Shown: positions 8,928 through 18,009 of the stretch, piece by piece
How positions within the stretch are numbered: the first letter of the stretch is position 1
Layout: the number at the start of each line of letters is the position of its first letter
Assembly (NCBI RefSeq): GCF_014268495.2
Contig: NZ_CP077087.1
Location: 124,001-188,000 of the forward strand
DNA: 64,000 nucleotides
Direction of reading: 5' to 3'
Origin: Pseudomonas monsensis
GTDB lineage: Bacteria; Pseudomonadota; Gammaproteobacteria; Pseudomonadales; Pseudomonadaceae
Notes under the pieces: model-generated
What the model saw: only the letters and a program-made list of their open reading frames with translations
Told to the model about the DNA's origin: nothing
The model's database searches: none
Program-made: the position numbers and the translations under genes

Positions 8928-11348
8928 ATGACCGAACCCTCCTTACCCAGCGCCGTTGAAGTGATAACGCAACTGGTGACCGGCCCGTCGCCGTGCGAAG
9001 TTGCGACCCGGGCGTTGCAACCCGCGCTGAAAGCACTGTACCCGACGCTGGACATCGACCCGCAACTGGCGATGGTGGTGACCCCCTCCTGGCTCATCGC
9101 CGACGACCAGGTGATCGCGGGCGCCAGTCACAGCGAATCGCTCACCGATGTGCTGGTACGGCTCGGCCTGTCCGGAACCACGGTGACGTATCTCGAGGGC
9201 GAGCACTTTCTCACCTTGCAGCCTGGCGTCCCCGTGTCACTCCAGTTGCCGGTAAAGATCGATGCCATCGGCGCCCTGCTCAACGAACTGGCCCCGCTGC
9301 TGTTCATCGCCTACAAAGAACAACAGGTCGAATACTGGGACGAATTCACCAGCCCCGGACAGCCGCGCTGGCTGCAATTGTCCGATGCCTTGCGCAACCT
9401 GTGGAACGTCGACGCCAGCCTTGGCTGGGATGCCGACCTGCAGGCCATGGCGCACAGGGTTTTCCAGCAGCCGGACAAACGCCAGCGGCTGCCCGGCGAT
9501 CCCTACAAGACACGCGCCTGCCTGATCGACCTCGACCACAGTGCCGAGGCCGAACGCGGTCACATGGCCCGGCTCGACACAGCCGTGTTGATCGGTACCG
9601 CGGCAGAACGCAGCCTGATCATCAGCTACTCGGTGATCAATGGATTTCAGCGCTTCGATTCGCTGGATGAGTTCGCCGACACCCTGCCGCGCCGTTTCGG
9701 GCGCAACAGCACCAGTGCCGAGCTCAAGTGGCGGCTGTTCGAGCCCGACGGCAATTTTTTCGATCATCAGGCCTGCAGCCTGATTGCACTGGAGGCTGAT
9801 GCGCTGGGGCAGATCAACTTCTTCGATGGCTCGACCGAATACAACCTCTACCCACACGCCGGTACTGCGGGCAATCATCAGCAACCCACGCCACGCCTCA
9901 AACCGCATATGGAACGCCTGCAACCGTTGTTGCCCTCGTGGCTGAACACCGCATCCCCCGCCGATCAGTCCAGCTACAGCCGGCATCTGCTGGACCTGAC
10001 CACCGTGCAGCATGCCAACAATGGCAAAACCTTTCAGAGTGAAGTGGACAGCCTGCAGACCTTCACCCGCGATGCCCTGAGCCGGGCAATGCTCAAGGAC
10101 CATCCCACAGCAGCTGATGTGAACATTGATGACATCCAGGTCAGCATCACCAGCGTGGTGGTCTGGGGCACATTCGTTCTGCCGGGCAATACGCAGACCC
10201 GGACCCTGTCGCTCCTCGAACTGGCCCTGCAGAACCTGGCGGGCCTGCCATTGGGCAACAAGACCGTGAGCGCCAGGGACGGCAGCGCATTGCCGGCGTG
10301 GATGAGCGTGGCTTACCTGGAAAACCTGGTCAGCACCGTCGACATCGGCAGGACCTACCCGGCGTACCTGAAAGCGCGGCTGGTCGATGACATTGCGCAG
10401 GCGCACACCCTGCAAGCGCTCTACACCCGCCAGTTGTGCATCGAACTGCCGCTGCTGGCGTTGCAAAACAAAATTCTTGGCAAGGCCGGTATCGACGAGC
10501 AGGGTTACCGCTATGTACTCGCCGCCCTCGGCAGCACTGCCGGCGAGCGTCGGGTCGATGGACTGGACATTGTCATCCGGCCATTGGCATTCGTTGCCCA
10601 CCGCAGCAGTTCAGGCGCGGACACCGTGCAGAACATGTTCGTCATCGGCCCGCGCGTGGCCGGTTCAGGCCCCTGCGTGTTGTATCGGCCATTGTTTGAA
10701 ACGGCACTGCTCCAATACCCCGGCCACGCCAACCTGTTGTATGCGATCCAGCATTCGCAACATCTGCGTGAGTCGGTACTGGCCTGGCTGCCGGACGATG
10801 TACGGTTCAATTACAGCCAGTTTGTGTTCACCGCCAGACTGCCTTCGGTGTGGACGATTCCGCAGTTGCTGGTCAATCCGGTGACGCCCCTGGACATGTC
10901 ACGCCCCGTCGAACTGGGCACCACGCTTATCGAAAACGATGCACTGGAGACCCTGTACGCCAGCAACGTCCAGGCGCTTATCACCCAGGCGGATCGTCAG
11001 TCGGTCTCCGACGCAGAAGCACGCTGGGCCACGCTCAAGCAGGGTGGCTGGATGCTGTTCAATGCGGCGCTGCCGTTTCTTGGGCGCAGCGTCGGAACGG
11101 CAGCATGGATCTGGCAAATCATGGACGACCTGCAGGAAGTCAGCGACGTCGCCAATCAAGCATCCGGCGAGGTCGCCTGGTCGGCACTGGCCGATATTCT
11201 CCTCGCGCTGGGGGATGGTGCTGGCCCATCGCGCGGCGGTCGGCGACAAGCCCCAGACGCAATCTATCAGCGCACCGGAAGAACCCACGCAAGTCCCGAA
11301 ACCCGTCCCGCAAGCGCTCAAACCGCAGCGTTTGCCGGATGTGATTGA
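8928..11348 (+). CDS. N-terminal part of a frameshifted giant dermonecrotic-toxin-like protein (DUF6543-type)
   Basis: About 760 residues read naturally from the ATG at 8928 (Shine-Dalgarno AGCAGGA) to ALADILLALG. They then change, after a five-G run at 11210-11214, into about 45 proline/arginine-rich residues ending at a stop. The other frame continues sensibly from the same point, so this is the first half of a gene that would encode roughly 1530 aa. Content and size resemble the large DUF6543 / dermonecrotic-toxin N-terminal-domain proteins of pseudomonads, by recall and not by search. No signal peptide or membrane segment is evident. A role as an effector aimed at host or competitor cells is inferred. 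Confidence 0.65.
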   Translation: MTEPSLPSAVEVITQLVTGPSPCEVATRALQPALKALYPTLDIDPQLAMVVTPSWLIADDQVIAGASHSESLTDVLVRLGLSGTTVTYLEGEHFLTLQPGVPVSLQLPVKIDAIGALLNELAPLLFIAYKEQQVEYWDEFTSPGQPRWLQLSDALRNLWNVDASLGWDADLQAMAHRVFQQPDKRQRLPGDPYKTRACLIDLDHSAEAERGHMARLDTAVLIGTAAERSLIISYSVINGFQRFDSLDEFADTLPRRFGRNSTSAELKWRLFEPDGNFFDHQACSLIALEADALGQINFFDGSTEYNLYPHAGTAGNHQQPTPRLKPHMERLQPLLPSWLNTASPADQSSYSRHLLDLTTVQHANNGKTFQSEVDSLQTFTRDALSRAMLKDHPTAADVNIDDIQVSITSVVVWGTFVLPGNTQTRTLSLLELALQNLAGLPLGNKTVSARDGSALPAWMSVAYLENLVSTVDIGRTYPAYLKARLVDDIAQAHTLQALYTRQLCIELPLLALQNKILGKAGIDEQGYRYVLAALGSTAGERRVDGLDIVIRPLAFVAHRSSSGADTVQNMFVIGPRVAGSGPCVLYRPLFETALLQYPGHANLLYAIQHSQHLRESVLAWLPDDVRFNYSQFVFTARLPSVWTIPQLLVNPVTPLDMSRPVELGTTLIENDALETLYASNVQALITQADRQSVSDAEARWATLKQGGWMLFNAALPFLGRSVGTAAWIWQIMDDLQEVSDVANQASGEVAWSALADILLALGDGAGPSRGGRRQAPDAIYQRTGRTHASPETRPASAQTAAFAGCD

Positions 11349-13530
11349 CGACGATCCTCTGCCCGCCCGTGAGACTTCACTCAACACCCCTGCGGCTTTG
11401 AAACGCTCACCGACAGCGCTGGCATCGTTGCTCGACCGTTTCAAAGTCACCCGGCCCGAAGACCTCGGCACGCCCCACAGCTCAGGGCCATACAGATCGC
11501 TGTATGCCCACGGTACGAAATGGTACGCGCCCGTCGGCCAGCGCTGGTTTGAAGTGCAGATCAACGACAACGAAGACATTCAGGTGATCGACTCGCGCCA
11601 GCAGCCACCTCGCGCCGGCCCGGTGCTGGCCCGCACCGTCAATGGCCAATGGATCATCGACCTGCGCTTGCGCCTGCGCGGTGGCGGCCTGAGCAGGCGT
11701 CAGCGAGAAGCCCGGGAAAGACGGCAGGCGCAAGCCAAGGCACTGAACACGGAAATCGAAGCGTTCGACCTGACCATGCCGGACAAACGTACCCGTCTCC
11801 TGGCCGCGCGCGCCGCGCTGCAAGAAGCATTGCCCGAGGCCCGTGAGGGGCAACGCCAGCCATACCTTGATGTCCTCGACGCGCAAAGTCGGGAGTACGG
11901 GGCCATGATCGAGAAGCTCAAGGCCCTGGAGCTGATAGAGCCCGAGCCGGCCTTTCGCGGGCTGATGATTCAACGTCTGGAAATGCAGATATTCCTGATA
12001 CTGGAGTGGCTCAACGAACACTCCGCGACCTATCAAGTCAGCGTCAAGTCAACGATGGACATGATGGCCGCCAACCCCGACACCGAATCGTCGGCGTTTA
12101 TCCTGGCCTGCGAACGCATGACCGGACAGACCCAAGGCATCATCGAGAAAATGGAAGCGGTCGAGTCGCGGCTCGAAGAATTGCAACGGCTCGGCAAAGA
12201 GGGTGTCGAGCGGGTCAACAAATATCGCAAGGGCGTGCCCGATTACAATCTGGACAACATGAAGTTGTTGCAGATCAGTCTCGGCCAGGAAATCTGCGTC
12301 CGACCCGGCACGTCAGCGATTCACGCCGACGCCCGGCAGATGCTCGAAGCCCTGATCGAGGACGCCGCCCTGAATATTCAGAGTTCACTGAATCTGACCA
12401 GCGACGAAAGCCTGACCAACCTGCGCGAGCGGACCGAAACCCTGAGCAATCTTTCCGAGCAATTTGCTTCGGTCGATCAGCGCTTCGTCGATTTTGCCGC
12501 CGAATTCCCTGAGCAGCTCGACAACGACCGGCTGAACCACGTGCGTGCGCGCACGCTTGAGTTCAAGGTGCGCACGGACGAACGACTGGCCGACCTGCTG
12601 CGCAACAAACACTTGCTGGAGCCAATACCTGACCCGTCGAAACCGACGGCCTCATGGAGCCGCAAGATCATCAAAACCAGATTCAAGGGCACCCTCGTCG
12701 GCGAACCGGTGACCGGCACAGAGGCAGATTCCGCTCATCTGGTGGCAGTACGAGGCGAGCTGACGGGGGTCATCGCGACCTTCCATGAGAAATCCCCAGG
12801 TGAGTGGGTCGAACACCTTTCGCCGAAACCGACGCCAGCCAGAACCACGCCCAATCTTGCGAAAAGCGTCGAGGCCGGTCAGGCCCTGATCGACGGACTG
12901 GCGCTGTTCCGGCGACGTACCGAGGCGCTCATCAATCGGGCGCAACGCATTCCGGTGGAGATCGAAGAAATCTACCATCAGCACGCCGCCCGTTTACGCA
13001 ATGCCGGCGAAGCGATCGACGAGGCGCTGACGGCCAGCAATCAGACCGTCGACTCAAAGCGGCCGACGCAAGCCCTCGGTCACGCCCTGAGCGAAGCCGC
13101 GACAGCCCTGTACGCAAAGGGTACGAATGCGCGTATTCAGATGATCAAACAACAACCGCCGACCGCGGCCCGCGTGGAATGGCTCCGGCACAAAAACGAA
13201 GTGAAGATCACGCAAACCGTCAAACGCCGCCGGCTCAAAGGGCGAGCCAAAGACTTTCTGGATGAATATGAAGTGCGCGATGCAAAAGCCGGCAAGGTGT
13301 TGTGGTACGCGCATTTCCATTACGCGAAAGGCGCTGACGCGGTTGGCCGCTTCACCGCGGCACACATGAAAACCGTCCGGCAACGACGGCTGGGAGGCGC
13401 GTTCTATCGGCAAGGCAACAGCACTCAGGACCTGATCGCAATCTACCGCAGCGAAATCAGCAACCCGCTGGCGCAAAGCCTGTTTTTCACCCCAGCCACG
13501 CCTGGCGCAGGCGCATCAGTGCCGCTCTGA
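11215..13530 (+). CDS. C-terminal part of the frameshifted dermonecrotic-toxin-like protein
   Basis: From MVLAHRAAVGDKPQ at 11215 this frame runs 771 codons to the stop at 13528-13530 and directly continues the protein broken upstream. Dropping one G from 11210-11214 would join the halves as LALGMVLAHRA. It contains a basic helix (RRQREARERRQAQAKALN), a long helical, probably coiled-coil middle, and a C-terminal segment with WYAHFHYAK and an arginine-rich AHMKTVRQRRLGG. I see no ribosome-binding site at 11215, so independent translation is doubtful. The end overlaps the convergent MocR gene by 44 bases. Confidence 0.62.
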   Translation: MVLAHRAAVGDKPQTQSISAPEEPTQVPKPVPQALKPQRLPDVIDDDPLPARETSLNTPAALKRSPTALASLLDRFKVTRPEDLGTPHSSGPYRSLYAHGTKWYAPVGQRWFEVQINDNEDIQVIDSRQQPPRAGPVLARTVNGQWIIDLRLRLRGGGLSRRQREARERRQAQAKALNTEIEAFDLTMPDKRTRLLAARAALQEALPEAREGQRQPYLDVLDAQSREYGAMIEKLKALELIEPEPAFRGLMIQRLEMQIFLILEWLNEHSATYQVSVKSTMDMMAANPDTESSAFILACERMTGQTQGIIEKMEAVESRLEELQRLGKEGVERVNKYRKGVPDYNLDNMKLLQISLGQEICVRPGTSAIHADARQMLEALIEDAALNIQSSLNLTSDESLTNLRERTETLSNLSEQFASVDQRFVDFAAEFPEQLDNDRLNHVRARTLEFKVRTDERLADLLRNKHLLEPIPDPSKPTASWSRKIIKTRFKGTLVGEPVTGTEADSAHLVAVRGELTGVIATFHEKSPGEWVEHLSPKPTPARTTPNLAKSVEAGQALIDGLALFRRRTEALINRAQRIPVEIEEIYHQHAARLRNAGEAIDEALTASNQTVDSKRPTQALGHALSEAATALYAKGTNARIQMIKQQPPTAARVEWLRHKNEVKITQTVKRRRLKGRAKDFLDEYEVRDAKAGKVLWYAHFHYAKGADAVGRFTAAHMKTVRQRRLGGAFYRQGNSTQDLIAIYRSEISNPLAQSLFFTPATPGAGASVPL

Positions 13531-15040
13531 TGGCCGGCTCCGGAACGGCGGCGAAGCCCAGCACCAGACCGGCGCGGCGATCGGCTGGCGTCGTCGAGTC
13601 GGGCAACCAATAGCTGCTCAAACCGTTGATCTCCACATCCGCGCGTGCCGCCTGCTCGACCAACTGCTGCTCGCGCGCGATGCTCTCCACCGCCACCGTC
13701 AAGTGCAGCCCGGCCGAGACCGCCGGCAGCGCACCCACCCCGGGAATGCCCGACGGCCAGCCATCGAGCAGCGTATTGCGGCGGTTGAGCGCGGCGCGGC
13801 GCATGCGCCGGATGTGTCGCTGGAAATGCCCGGCGGCCATGAATTCGGCCATCACCGCTTGAGTACTCACCTCGGAATGCCGGACATCCACCGCCCGGCG
13901 TTGCGAGAACGCGTCCACCAGCCCGGGAGGCAAGACCAGATAACCAAGGCGCAACGCCGGAAATGCGACTTTGCCAAAGGTACCGACGTACAACACGCGG
14001 CCCTGCCGATCGAGTGCTGCCAAGGGCGCCAAAGGTGCGCCGGTGTAACGGTACTCGCCGTCATAGTCATCCTCGACGATCCAGCCCTGATTGCGTTCGG
14101 CCCACGCCAGCAACTCCAGACGCCTCGCCAGGCTCATCACTACGCCGGTCGGGTATTGATGGGAGGGCGTCACGTAAGCCACGCGACAATCGCTGAGCCC
14201 GGCCATCGCCGCACAGTCGATGCCTTCACTGTCCACCGCCACGCCGTGCAATTGCGCCCCGGCCACAGCGAACGCATGACCCGCCGCGCGATAGCCGGGA
14301 TTCTCGATCGCGACACCGTCGCCCGGCTCTACCAGCAACTGTGCACAAAGACTGATGCCCTGCTGGGCGCCACTGGTGATCACAATTTGTTCAGCCGAAC
14401 ACTGCATGCCACGGGAGCTGCGCAAATAAGCGGCAATCATCCCGCGCAAACGCGCATCGCCGGCCGGGTCGCCGTAGCACAGCTGCTGAAGATCCGGTTT
14501 GCGCCAGAAAGCCGCGTTCAGCTTGGCCCAGACCTCGAAGGGAAACAGATCGAACGCCGGCACACCCACGCGAAATGCACGCGGCGGACCACTGGGCGGA
14601 CGCGGTAAATGGTTCTTTTCGAGGCGCGAAAATGTCGCGCTGTGGATAACGTTACTGGATGAAACCACAGGCAAATCCAGCCAATTTGTGGATAAGGCTG
14701 TGGGTAAGCCTGTTGACAACCCTGTGGATACTTTTGTGGATAGTTTTTTTGCCGAGCTCAGCGACTGAGCCAGTTGCGCCACGTAGGTACCGTCGCCGAC
14801 TCGTCCTTCAATAAAGCCTTCGGCATACAGCTGATCATAGGCCCGCACCACACTGTTGCGGGAAATCCCCAGTGCTGACGCCAGATCCCGGCTCGCCAGC
14901 AATCGCGTGCCGCTGGCCAGCCGGCCATCGAGTACCCGCAGACGCAGGGCCTGGTAGAGCTGGCGGCTCAAGCCCAGGCGGCGATCCAGCTCGATACCGG
15001 CGGGATTGAATGGCATGGACAGCGGCGGCGAAACGGACAT
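13487..15040 (-). CDS. MocR/PdxR-type GntR regulator with aminotransferase domain
   Basis: A 517-aa fusion of a GntR winged helix (SRDLASALGISRNSVVRAYD) to a fold-type I aminotransferase-like domain that binds PLP. The Tyr/Asp segment VEDDYDGEYRY and GTFGKVAFPALRLGY, with the putative PLP lysine, are visible. Such proteins are regulators, often of vitamin B6 or amino-acid genes. It is divergent from the PaiB/GNAT set and probably controls it. The interdomain linker (about residues 98-117) is a low-complexity STKVSTGLSTGLPTALST repeat, encoded by 12-bp DNA repeats described separately. Confidence 0.9.
   Translation of the reverse strand: MSVSPPLSMPFNPAGIELDRRLGLSRQLYQALRLRVLDGRLASGTRLLASRDLASALGISRNSVVRAYDQLYAEGFIEGRVGDGTYVAQLAQSLSSAKKLSTKVSTGLSTGLPTALSTNWLDLPVVSSSNVIHSATFSRLEKNHLPRPPSGPPRAFRVGVPAFDLFPFEVWAKLNAAFWRKPDLQQLCYGDPAGDARLRGMIAAYLRSSRGMQCSAEQIVITSGAQQGISLCAQLLVEPGDGVAIENPGYRAAGHAFAVAGAQLHGVAVDSEGIDCAAMAGLSDCRVAYVTPSHQYPTGVVMSLARRLELLAWAERNQGWIVEDDYDGEYRYTGAPLAPLAALDRQGRVLYVGTFGKVAFPALRLGYLVLPPGLVDAFSQRRAVDVRHSEVSTQAVMAEFMAAGHFQRHIRRMRRAALNRRNTLLDGWPSGIPGVGALPAVSAGLHLTVAVESIAREQQLVEQAARADVEINGLSSYWLPDSTTPADRRAGLVLGFAAVPEPAIRAALMRLRQAWLG
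14641..14746. repeat. Five 12-bp tandem repeats, each holding a DnaA-box-like 9-mer
   Basis: Nine-mers at 14687 (TGTGGATAA), 14699 (TGTGGGTAA), 14711 (TGTTGACAA), 14723 (TGTGGATAC) and 14735 (TGTGGATAG) lie exactly 12 bases apart. A sixth TGTGGATAA lies at 14641. TGTGGATAA is the complement of TTATCCACA, a perfect DnaA box. The array lies inside the linker-coding part of the MocR gene and encodes its repeated Ser-Thr motif. Confidence 0.85.
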
Positions 15041-15132
15041 GGCAATGGACCTGTGAAATTGGCCGTTAATGGCTCTTACAACAGTCCAATAGCCTGCCTA
15101 CGATGCTGGCATTCGCCAAGGAAAATCTCGCC

Positions 15133-15756
15133 ATGTACACGCCCAAAGCCTTTGCCATCGACGAGCTGTCGCAACTGCACGAACTGATCCTCGCCACCCG
15201 CCTCGCCATTCTGGTGAGCCACGGCACCAACGGCCTGCAAGCCAGCCATGTACCGGTGCTGCTGCATCGCGAACAGGGTGAGTTCGGTACGCTGTACGGA
15301 CACCTGGCCAAAGCCAATCCCCAGTGGAAAGACCTGCGCGACGGTGCCGAGGCCATGCTGATCTTTGCCGGCGCCGATGCTTACGTGAGCCCGGGCTTCT
15401 ACCCCAGCAAGGCCGAACACGGCAAAGTCGTGCCGACCTGGAATTATGTCGCCGTGCACGCCTACGGCCGCGCCGAAACCTTCAGCGACGGCGGACGCCT
15501 GCTCGACATCGTCAGCACCCTCACCGACCGCCATGAGGCTGGCCGCGCACAACCCTGGTCGGTGGCCGACGCGCCGGCCGATTACATCGACGGCATGCTC
15601 AAGGCCATCGTCGGTTTTGCCATTCCCGTCGACCGCCTCGAAGGCAAGCGCAAGCTCAGCCAGAACCGCAGCGCTGACGATATCGCCGGCGTGCGCGAAG
15701 GCCTGGCCGCCAGTCCCGAAGTCAACGATCAAACCCTCGCCCAACTGATGCGCTAA
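15133..15756 (+). CDS. PaiB-like FMN-binding negative transcriptional regulator family protein
   Basis: A 207-aa protein of the PaiB family, which has a flavin-reductase-like split beta-barrel. Recognisable segments are MYTPKAFAIDE at the start, SHVPVLL, GHLAKANPQW, YVSPGFYPSK, VPTWNYVAVHAYG and the C-terminal GKRKLSQNRSADD. In Bacillus PaiB acts with the acetyltransferase PaiA in protease/sporulation control; here two GNAT genes follow at once, a parallel pairing. AAGGA is 10 bases before the ATG at 15133. It may be a flavin- or heme-binding enzyme rather than a DNA-binding regulator. Confidence 0.88.
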   Translation: MYTPKAFAIDELSQLHELILATRLAILVSHGTNGLQASHVPVLLHREQGEFGTLYGHLAKANPQWKDLRDGAEAMLIFAGADAYVSPGFYPSKAEHGKVVPTWNYVAVHAYGRAETFSDGGRLLDIVSTLTDRHEAGRAQPWSVADAPADYIDGMLKAIVGFAIPVDRLEGKRKLSQNRSADDIAGVREGLAASPEVNDQTLAQLMR

Positions 15757-15766
15757 GGAAATCACC

Positions 15767-16213
15767 ATGAGTCAGATCGAGATACGCCCCGTCACCGCTG
15801 GCGATCACGCCGCGTGGCTGCCGCTGTGGCAGGCTTACCTGAGGTTCTACAACACCGAACTGCCGGACACGGTGACGCAAAGCACCTGGCAGCGCTTTCT
15901 CGACCCGGGCGAACCCACCCACGCGGCATTGGCCTGGGCCGACGGCAAGGCGGTGGGCATGGTGCATTACATTTATCATCGTTCGAACTGGAGCATCGAA
16001 AACTCCTGCTACCTGCAGGACTTGCTGGTGGTGCCGCAAGTCCGCGGCACCGGCGTCGGTCGTCTGCTGATCGAACACGTCTACGCCACGGCCAAGGCCG
16101 ACGGTTGCTGCAAAGTCCACTGGCTGACCCATGAAACCAACGCCACCGCGATCCAGCTCTACGAGCGCATCGCCGAACGCCCGGGCTTCATCCAGTTTCG
16201 CAAAGCCCTTTAA
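15767..16213 (+). CDS. GNAT-family N-acetyltransferase
   Basis: A 148-aa single-domain GNAT protein. The acetyl-CoA-binding segment is LQDLLVVPQVRGTGVGRLLI (near residues 84-103, Q/RxxGxG/A motif), with a C-terminal ATAIQLYERIAERPGFIQF. It starts ten bases after the PaiB-like gene with AAGGAAATCACC before the ATG, so the two form one operon. The substrate is unknown; small amines or polyamines are plausible given PaiA-type relatives. Confidence 0.88.
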   Translation: MSQIEIRPVTAGDHAAWLPLWQAYLRFYNTELPDTVTQSTWQRFLDPGEPTHAALAWADGKAVGMVHYIYHRSNWSIENSCYLQDLLVVPQVRGTGVGRLLIEHVYATAKADGCCKVHWLTHETNATAIQLYERIAERPGFIQFRKAL

Positions 16214-16225
16214 GGAGACGCACGC

Positions 16226-16897
16226 ATGACCGCTTCACTCGCTGACTGGAAAGGCGTCCCCGCCCCCACCGCCACCCTGCTCGAGGGCCGCTTCATTCGC
16301 CTGGAAAGACTCGACCCGGCGCGCCACGGTGACCAACTGTTCGCCGCCCTCGAAGGCCCCGGTGCCGACCCCAAACTCTGGGATTATTTACCCTACGGCC
16401 CATTCCCGGAGCGCACAGCGTTCGACGCATGGCTGAACAACCACGCGGCCGCCAGCGACCCGTACTTCTTCAGCGTCGTTGATCGCGCCAGCGGTCAGGT
16501 GCAAGGCCTCCTCAGCCTGATGTCGATCGTCCCGGCCCAGGGCCGCATCGAAATCGGTCACGTCACCTTCGGTGCGCCGATGCAGCGTTCACCGAAAAGC
16601 ACCGAGGCGGTTTTCCTGCTGGCCAAGTATTCCTTCGAGCTGGGTTATCGCCGCCTCGAATGGAAGTGCAACAACAGCAACGCCCGCTCCAGATACGCTG
16701 CCGAGCGCCTGGGCTTCAGCTTCGAAGGCGTGTTCCGCCAGCACATGGTGGTCAAGGGCCAGAACCGCGACACCGCGTGGTATTCGATTCTGGATGGAGA
16801 GTGGCCGGCGATCGCGGCAGGGTTCGAGCAGTGGCTGGCGGATGAAAATCAGACGCCAGACGGGCAGGTAAAAGGCTTGGTGGAATGCCGTTCCTGA
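16226..16897 (+). CDS. GNAT-family N-acetyltransferase (RimJ/RimL-like)
   Basis: A 223-aa acetyltransferase of the longer RimJ/RimL-like type. It opens with GRFIRLERLDPARHGDQLF. The acetyl-CoA site segments include IEIGHVTFGAPMQRS and RLEWKCNNSNARSRYAAERLGF, then FEGVFRQHMVVKGQNRDTAWYSI. TTTAAGGAGACG precedes the ATG, 12 bases after the previous gene. It is third in the operon opposite the MocR regulator. This type often acetylates protein N-termini or free amines; the target is not known. Confidence 0.88.
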   Translation: MTASLADWKGVPAPTATLLEGRFIRLERLDPARHGDQLFAALEGPGADPKLWDYLPYGPFPERTAFDAWLNNHAAASDPYFFSVVDRASGQVQGLLSLMSIVPAQGRIEIGHVTFGAPMQRSPKSTEAVFLLAKYSFELGYRRLEWKCNNSNARSRYAAERLGFSFEGVFRQHMVVKGQNRDTAWYSILDGEWPAIAAGFEQWLADENQTPDGQVKGLVECRS

Positions 16898-16913
16898 TTG
16901 CTTGAAAACAAAC

Positions 16914-16983
16914 GATCGCAGCCCGCGACAGCGCCTGCAGGGTGTATTTGAATCCCATGCAGGAGCAGCCGCAAGCTGCGATC
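16914..16983. repeat. Inverted repeat of the 'gatcgcagc...ctgcag' pseudomonad family
   Basis: gatcgcagcccgcgacagcg (from 16914) and the opposing tgcaggagcagccgcaagct (from 16958, running on to gcgatc) form an imperfect inverted pair. They lie between the convergent GNAT and methyltransferase genes. This is a different repeat family from the gcgagc REPINs. Confidence 0.7.
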
Positions 16984-16996
16984 TTTTGATCGGCTG

Positions 16997-17896
16997 TCAG
17001 CCCAGCTTTTGCGCAAGCACCGCAATGTGCTCCGGGCCGATCCCGCAGCAACCGCCCAAATGGCTGGCGCCACGCTGCTGCCAGTCAATCGCCCAGTGCA
17101 AGTAACCCGGTGGATCCAGGTCATCGCGCAACGGATCAAGTCCGTCATTGGCGGTTGCCTCTTTTGGCTGCGGCGGAAACGCATTGGCATACGCACCAAT
17201 GTGAATCTTCACCCCCAGACGCTCGAAGGTGGCGCGCGCCGCATCAATCGCGGCACCGATCACTTCCGGCTGACTGCAATTGAACAACAACGTCTCGACG
17301 CCCAACTCAGCCGCCACCGCGGCCGCTTCGGCCACAGGCTCACCGGAACGCAGACGAGGCACTTCATCGGTGTCTTCATCCTGCAAGGTGAACGACAGCC
17401 AGAACGCTTTGCCGTCCTTCGGCAACCCCGCATGGATCGCTCGCGCCTCGGCCAGCGAACTCTGGGTTTCCGCCAGCCACAGATCCACGTGCGGTGCCAG
17501 GCCATTGACCAATGGCGCCAGCAACTCGGTCACTCGGTCGGCGTTGAACAGATCCGGCCGATACGAGCCAAACAGCGGTGGCAATGAGCCGGCCACCCGC
17601 ACGGATTTCCCCGAGGCTTGCACCGCACGTTGCGCCAGCTCACCGGCCAACGCGGCCAGCGCCTGCCCTTCAGCGGCGAAGCGTTCTTCGCCAATATGGA
17701 ACGGCACCACGGCGTAACTGTTGGTGGTAATCACATTGGCGCCACTGGCGATATAAGCGGCATGCACCGCTTCGACCGCTTGAGGCGCCTCGCTCAACGC
17801 CAGCGCCGACCACTCCGGCTGACGAAATGGCGCACCGGCGCGCTGCAACTCACGGCCCATGCCGCCATCGAGAATAATCGTGCTTACTGCGCCCAT
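16997..17896 (-). CDS. Homocysteine S-methyltransferase family protein (MmuM-like)
   Basis: Transfers a methyl group to homocysteine, giving methionine; S-methylmethionine is the usual donor for stand-alone enzymes of this size (299 aa). The glycine-rich start ILDGGMGREL and the zinc-ligand cysteines are visible: FNCSQPE in the middle and the vicinal pair in GGCCGIGPEHI at the C-terminus. The start is uncertain: ATG at 17896 gives the family's normal N-terminus, but in-frame ATG at 17911 and GTG at 17932 precede it. It is divergent from an amino-acid ABC transporter that may import the methyl donor. Confidence 0.9.
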   Translation of the reverse strand: MGAVSTIILDGGMGRELQRAGAPFRQPEWSALALSEAPQAVEAVHAAYIASGANVITTNSYAVVPFHIGEERFAAEGQALAALAGELAQRAVQASGKSVRVAGSLPPLFGSYRPDLFNADRVTELLAPLVNGLAPHVDLWLAETQSSLAEARAIHAGLPKDGKAFWLSFTLQDEDTDEVPRLRSGEPVAEAAAVAAELGVETLLFNCSQPEVIGAAIDAARATFERLGVKIHIGAYANAFPPQPKEATANDGLDPLRDDLDPPGYLHWAIDWQQRGASHLGGCCGIGPEHIAVLAQKLG

Positions 17897-18009
17897 ATGC
17901 TTTTCACTCATATGCTTATGAAAATAACTCACTATCGGAGTCGTTCTTATAACTATTTAATACGCACCATCCGGTTAATAACAACCTCTTTTTTGCTCAG
18001 GGATCGACT

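Noticed and set aside
8928..13530. Two halves considered as independent toxin and partner genes
   Set aside because: The frames meet at one base with continuous sense, and the second has no ribosome-binding site. A frameshift explains the data better.
14641..14746. DnaA-box array considered as a chromosomal or plasmid replication origin
   Set aside because: It is internal to a gene, with no adjacent dnaA, dnaN, rep or par genes and no clear AT-rich unwinding element. Kept only as a possible DnaA-binding array.
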